In this document: positions 58,431 through 64,000 of the stretch, one piece after another
How positions within the stretch are numbered: position 1 is the stretch's first letter
Layout: the number at the start of each line of letters is the position of its first letter
Origin: Mesostigma viride
Lineage: Eukaryota; Streptophyta; Mesostigmatophyceae; Mesostigmatales; Mesostigmataceae
DNA: 64,000 nt
NCBI GenBank assembly: GCA_009746045.1
Contig: RPFO01000080.1
Coordinates: forward strand, 1,361,908 to 1,425,907
Direction of reading: 5' to 3'
Program-made: the position numbers and the translations under genes
The notes under the pieces: model-generated
The model's input: the letters and a program-made list of their open reading frames with translations, nothing else
The model's database searches: none
What the model was told of the DNA's origin: nothing

Positions 58431-60110
58431 TCCCCTACTAGTAACTACGATTTATGAAGCCCGAAAACTTTGGCCGAGGCCGTAGGCCGAAGGTGGGGCC
58501 GTCCCCCGCGCCCCCTAGCGCGGGAGCGGACGACGTCCAGGACCGTAGCGAGATGGCCAATCGCCGTAGTACAAAGAAAATCCCCAAACCTTGGAGATCG
58601 AGTCTCAGGAAGTCTGAACGGGTGCTGAAACGCTGAACATGTTCAGACTTTTGCGGGCAGGTGGGGCGTCTCGCCAATCCGCGCGGCCTCAGGAATTACG
58701 GCGCGTTGACTCTTTTAAACGTCAAACAAATTCTTGGCGAATGGATCTCTCCTCAAACTTTTCCCAGTTTCCCGTTGCACCACTTTGGACAAGGGGACCA
58801 ACCGGTGCACGCCGTTTCGAATAACGCGCTCGAGGTTAGGGCCACAACGTGAATGGAATGCGATTTTCTGAACGGATGGATCAAATTTGCAGGACGGGTG
58901 GAAGGTTCAGAGCCGAACTGGCGTTCAGTCAGGGTGGGGTGAAATAGTTCAGGCCGAAATTTGGCACATTTTCAATGGAAATACGAACGTAACGAAATTT
59001 CCAAGTATCTTCCACCGAAATATCTCTAAAGTATATCGCATGGTATAATCGCATGGAAAAAAGTCTTGCTGGGCAGTGGGAACTGGGAATTATTGGCAAA
59101 GCGTGCGGCATGCTCGGGGCGAAAAACAAAGTGACGTGCTGCGCGAGCAATTTTCCTTGTGCTGGCTGGCGATGGCAGGCAACGTAGGCTAGAAAATTGG
59201 GATGGGGAATGCGCAGCCATGGTTTTATACGTCAAAATTTTATGTTTGAAGAGCAAGTGCGAAGTTTTATGAGATGGAGGTGCGTCAACGGAGTGATACC
59301 TGCGTGGGAGAGGTCCGTGTCGCTATGGCGACCTGGAAATGGAATGTCGTTGTAGATTTAGGTATTGTAGTATCATGCTTAACTGCTTTACGTATTGGGT
59401 GCCTAGTGAAATCAGTTTGCTGTTCGTGGAAGGCTTGGGGTGTGGCCAACGAGCTTCTGCTGTCGCCACATCATATTGGAAAGAACGCTGGATTTTTTGC
59501 CACGGGACGTAAGCGGCGGTGCCGATGGTGAGGCGTTTGTTTCGATGAGCGGGGTAGTACCTGCTCTCTTTCTGATGCATTTTCATGGTTGCGTTCTTTC
59601 CATTTCGCCGAATCCACCTAGTCGCAGCAAAGACATAGCGTAGCAAGGGTCTGCGTTTTATTTTCTTAGCCGTGCAGGACGCCATCTTCATGGTCCTTCG
59701 CATGTCCTGTGCGAACGTCCGTTGCCCAAGGATCTGTGATGCTTTTTTCTGGAATATACTGGGCGGTGAAAGCCCCTCTGGATGCTTGCCTGGTCACGGG
59801 TTTGGGGCGTCATTTACTGCTGTACTGGCTGACATTCATGGTGCTTTCTGCGTAAGCTGACTTGCTTCGCACGTGGATTTTGACTGGACTGAAGAGCGCG
59901 TCTGGTAGCATGTTTACGTGGTGTATAAGGTGATCAATCAACCATTTGTTTATAGAAGGTGTGACAATAGAAGGTGTGTTATATATTTCTTCATCAAGCA
60001 TGTCAAAAGTAATCTCCACTCGCTTACAACCTGAATTTTGCTTTGCTGGGTCTGCTGTGTTTGTGTCTCACTGTGCAGGCTATCCCCTTGGTTGATCAAC
60101 CAGGTGATTT
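58430..60110. repeat. Long duplicated segment, copy 1
   Basis: From TCTTGTCCCCTACTAGTAAC to the GATCAACC near 60100 it matches 62334-64000. Only five one-base length differences (offset 3905 falling to 3900) and no substitution were noticed. It contains short ORFs without recognisable domains, including a 60-codon basic ORF at 58454-58636. Confidence 0.93.
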
Positions 60111-60157
60111 TTGGTGGCAGCGGGGCCATATACTCTTCTTGGCGTTTTTCATCCATG

Positions 60158-61310
60158 GCATGTCAACCAACGCATGCATGGCAGCCCCTCCCACACCCAC
60201 GCACACATGTTAGCTATACCCCACAAACCCACGCATGGATTCCAGCCACCCCCCACATGCCCGCATGCATGCCAGCCACCCCACCAATCCACGCACGCAT
60301 GCCAGCCACCCCCACACCCACGCACGCATGCCAGCCACCCCACAACCCACTTATGCATTCCAGCAACCCCCACAGCCACTTACGCATGCCAGCCACCCCC
60401 ACCCCCACGCACGCATGGCAGCCACCCCACGAACCCACGCACGCGTGCCAGCCCCCCCTTAAAACCACGCATGCATGGCAGCTCCCCACCACACCCACGC
60501 ATGCATGCCACTCCCCCGCCAACCACCCACGCATGCCAGCCCCCCGACACACGCATGGCAGCCCCCCCCACACCCACGCACGCATGCCAGCCCTACCCCA
60601 CATGCAGGCATGCAGCCACCCCCCACACCCACGCATGCATGCCAGCCCCTCCCACACCCACGCCCGCATGCCAGCTACCCCACAAACCCACGCATGCATG
60701 CCAGCGACCCCCACATGCACGCATGCATGCCAGCCACCCCACCAACCCACACACGCGTGCCAGCCCCCCCTAACCCCACGCATGCATGGCAGCCCCCCAC
60801 CACACCCACGCATGCATGCCACTCCCCCCCCACACCCACGCACGCATGCGAGCCCCCCCCACACCCACGCACGCATGCCAGCCCCACCCCACATGCAGGC
60901 ATGCATGCCAGCCACCCCCCACACCCACGCATGCATGCCAGCCCCTCCCACACCCACGCCTGCATGCCAGCTACCCCACAAACCCACGCATGCATGCCAG
61001 CGACCCCCCACATGCACGCATGCATGCCAGCCACCCCACCAACCCACGCACGCATGCCAGCCCATCACAAACCCACTTATGCATGCCAGCCACCCCCCAC
61101 ACCCACGTACGCATGCCAGCCACCCCACACACCCACGCACGCATGGCAGCCACCCCACGAACCCTCACACGCGTGCCAGCCCCCCCCTAACCCCACGCAT
61201 GCATGGCCCCCCCACCACACCCACGCATGCATGCCACTCCCCCCCACACCCACGCACGCATGCGAGGCCCCCCACATCCACGCAAGCATGCCAGCCCCCC
61301 CCCATGAAGT
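60158..61310. repeat. GCATGCCAGCC minisatellite, 30-31-bp imperfect units
   Basis: About 37 units of the type CCCACGCATGCATGCCAGCCACCC, with CC/AC variants. A higher-order block of about 300 bp recurs (60593-60835 and 60891 onward: CCCCACATGCAGGCATGC... through ...CACGCATGCATGGCAGCC). It shares the GCATGCCAGCCACC core with the 29094-32673 array. The ORFs on both strands are repeat artefacts. Confidence 0.93.
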
Positions 61311-61319
61311 CATAGTGGG

Positions 61320-62333
61320 CACCACGGAGTCATGCTATGATTTAATTTTTTCAATTTAATAATGGGAATGACGGATGGTGCATGTGTGAACAAAGGAATG
61401 AAAGGATTGCCACTCAATGAATATTAATTAATGATGAAAATGGGAGTTTGCATGGGAGTGTTTGGTCCTTATGGCTGGCTTGCAAAAAGCAGTACCCAAA
61501 TTTCGAAGTATTTGACAGCGAAATATCTGTAAAGTATATCGCATGGTATAATTAATTAATGAATGGTACGCTGAAATTCATTGTGCGGGCTCTCTCTGCA
61601 TGTGATAAACAATTTTAGCTTTGAGGGCATGCAACAAGACATGCTAGCATTAAAATGAAATTAGATTATAACATGACTAGTTGGGAGATCATGTACGACA
61701 TGTAGCATAATTACGTACATGGCCACAATTGTGCCAATCAGGGCCCTCCTCTAGGTAGACTGTGCTAGGCAATTACAATTAGACAAATAAGGTCATTCAA
61801 AAAGGTTTAATTCTTCACCTACCTCCATCCATCCAGCAAGGGAATATGTTAGCCAGTGCTACATGATGATCTCCCATCGGAGTCATGTTATGATGCGAAA
61901 TAGTTCAGGATAAAATTTGTCAGAATTTCACTGGCGATACGAACGTAACGAAATTTCCAAGTATCCGACGCCGAAATATCATTGTTGTATCGAATGGTAT
62001 GCTGAAATTCATTGTGGTTCTGTCCGAGCTCACAAATTTGTCAGAAATTTCATTTTCGATACGAACGTGACGAAATTTCCAAGTATCTCACGCTCGGAGA
62101 GCTTCCACGGTGTTGACGGGGAAGGGTCCGTTGCGCGTGGCGCACGGCGGCGGTTCGTCCCGGTCGGAATCGTCCGCCCGCGCGTCCTCCGTGGAAGGGT
62201 CTTGGCGCGTCGCGCGTGCCGGTGCGGTTGGCGCCCAGAAGGTCGACTATCGGCCTCTGGGCCGCTAGCGGCGAGTCACGTCCTCTCAAGTCGGGGAGGG
62301 GGGGCGATAGCCCCCCCTCCCCCATTTTTTTCT
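61320..62333. other. Spacer with dispersed 100-bp repeats; no gene recognised
   Basis: Contains copies of a diverged element with the core ATACGAACGTAACGAAATTT and CCAAGTATC..CCGAAATATC at about 61495-61600, 61895-62010 and 62030-62095. The same core occurs in both long duplicates (58940-59060 and 62844-62964). 62090-62330 is GC-rich and ends in a run of C and T before copy 2. Confidence 0.7.
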
Positions 62334-64000
62334 TGTCCCCTACTAGTAACTACGATTTATGAAGCCCGAAAACTTTGGCCGAGGCCGTAGGCCGAAGGTG
62401 GGGCCGTCCCCCGCGCCCCCTAGCGCGGGAGCGGACGACGTCCAGGACCGTAGCGAGATGGCCAATCGCCGTAGTACAAAGAAAATCCCCAAACCTTGGA
62501 GATCGAGTCTCAGGAAGTCTGAACGGGTGCTGAAACGCTGAACATGTTCAGACTTTTGCGGGCAGGTGGGGCGTCTCGCCAATCCGCGCGGCCTCAGGAA
62601 TTACGGCGCGTTGACTCTTTTAAACGTCAAACAATTCTTGGCGAATGGATCTCTCCTCAAACTTTTCCCAGTTTCCCGTTGCACCACTTTGGACAAGGGG
62701 ACCAACCGGTGCACGCCGTTTCGAATAACGCGCTCGAGGTTAGGGCCACAACGTGAATGGAATGCGATTTTCTGAACGGATGGATCAAATTTGCAGGACG
62801 GGTGGAAGGTTCAGAGCCGAACTGGCGTTCAGTCAGGGTGGGGTGAAATAGTTCAGGCCGAAATTTGGCACATTTTCAATGGAAATACGAACGTAACGAA
62901 ATTTCCAAGTATCTTCCACCGAAATATCTCTAAAGTATATCGCATGGTATAATCGCATGGAAAAAAGTCTTGCTGGGCAGTGGGAACTGGGAATTATTGG
63001 CAAAGCGTGCGGCATGCTCGGGGCGAAAAACAAAGTGACGTGCTGCGCGAGCAATTTTCCTTGTGCTGGCTGGCGATGGCAGGCAACGTAGGCTAGAAAA
63101 TTGGGATGGGGAATGCGCAGCCATGGTTTTATACGTCAAAATTTTATGTTTGAAGAGCAAGTGCGAAGTTTTATGAGATGGAGGTGCGTCAACGGAGTGA
63201 TACCTGCGTGGGAGAGGTCCGTGTCGCTATGGCGACCTGGAAATGGAATGTCGTTGTAGATTTAGGTATTGTAGTATCATGCTTAACTGCTTTACGTATT
63301 GGGTGCCTAGTGAAATCAGTTTGCTGTTCGTGGAAGGCTTGGGTGTGGCCAACGAGCTTCTGCTGTCGCACATCATATTGGAAAGAACGCTGGATTTTTT
63401 GCCACGGGACGTAAGCGGCGTGCCGATGGTGAGGCGTTTGTTTCGATGAGCGGGGTAGTACCTGCTCTCTTTCTGATGCATTTTCATGGTTGCGTTCTTT
63501 CCATTTCGCCGAATCCACCTAGTCGCAGCAAAGACATAGCGTAGCAAGGGTCTGCGTTTTATTTTCTTAGCCGTGCAGGACGCCATCTTCATGGTCCTTC
63601 GCATGTCCTGTGCGAACGTCCGTTGCCCAAGGATCTGTGATGCTTTTTCTGGAATATACTGGGCGGTGAAAGCCCCTCTGGATGCTTGCCTGGTCACGGG
63701 TTTGGGGCGTCATTTACTGCTGTACTGGCTGACATTCATGGTGCTTTCTGCGTAAGCTGACTTGCTTCGCACGTGGATTTTGACTGGACTGAAGAGCGCG
63801 TCTGGTAGCATGTTTACGTGGTGTATAAGGTGATCAATCAACCATTTGTTTATAGAAGGTGTGACAATAGAAGGTGTGTTATATATTTCTTCATCAAGCA
63901 TGTCAAAAGTAATCTCCACTCGCTTACAACCTGAATTTTGCTTTGCTGGGTCTGCTGTGTTTGTGTCTCACTGTGCAGGCTATCCCCTTGGTTTGATCAA
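62334..64000. repeat. Long duplicated segment, copy 2 (runs off the window)
   Basis: Matches 58430-60110. Relative to copy 1 it has single-base losses in an A run (near 62632), two G runs (near 63342 and 63420), a C pair (near 63369) and a T run (near 63646), and one extra T at 63993. Confidence 0.93.

Noticed and set aside
47096-58485. Recurrent 102-133-codon ORFs in the 737-bp satellite
   Set aside because: They overlap each other on both strands, show no domain, and are repeated only because the unit is repeated.
60038-61359. ORFs of 200-425 codons (His/Pro/Ala-rich)
   Set aside because: They are translation of the GCATGCCAGCC minisatellite; both strands are equally open.
62090-62330. 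GC-rich stretch that looked like rDNA
   Set aside because: No segment matched conserved rRNA motifs I know. It is more likely unrelated GC-rich spacer.

Overview
The window is eukaryotic nuclear DNA, dominated by mobile elements and tandem repeats. Evidence for a eukaryote: two genes with consistent GT-AG introns, a Ty3/gypsy chromovirus, several non-LTR (LINE) retroelements with a restriction-like endonuclease domain, and long satellites and minisatellites. The mix suggests a green alga (prasinophyte or streptophyte), but nothing here fixes the species, so treat that as a guess. I saw no ordinary housekeeping gene that I could name.

Layout. 1-9640 (minus): a decayed Ty3/gypsy element (gag zinc knuckle, protease, RT, RNase H, integrase, chromodomain), broken by about 3.5 kb of unrelated DNA at 2913-6470. 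9640-13560: mostly non-coding, with a decayed repeat-bearing ORF at 12118-13011. 13570-21400: a nest of LINE fragments in both orientations. One sits inside a 10-bp minisatellite, and others are joined tail-to-tail at palindromes. 22022-42947: a 20.9-kb DNA transposon, the main discovery here. It has perfect 25-bp terminal inverted repeats, a 4-bp target duplication (ACAA), a four-exon DDE-like transposase of about 1,018 residues on the minus strand, a second small minus-strand ORF, and a roughly 12-exon plus-strand gene of about 2,480 residues with no recognisable function. The two multi-exon genes diverge from a 6-kb centre filled with 37-bp, 30-bp and 58-bp tandem repeats. A short palindrome (arms GGGTCNC / GNGACCC around a YGCAG core) recurs more than 25 times in the element and lies in most introns of both genes. 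43188-44276: pieces of a probable membrane-protein gene (minus). 46766-58430: a satellite of about 14 copies of a 737-bp unit, interrupted at 51911-53070. 58430-64000: two copies of a segment of at least 1.66 kb separated by 3.9 kb, with a second GCATGCCAGCC-type minisatellite and a dispersed 100-bp repeat between them.

How the parts relate. The 22-43 kb element looks like a self-contained transposon: transposase, ends, subterminal repeats and a very large accessory protein. The two long duplicated copies at the right end differ, as far as I could read, only by five one-base length changes. Some one-base frameshifts elsewhere in the window may therefore be sequencing errors rather than decay.
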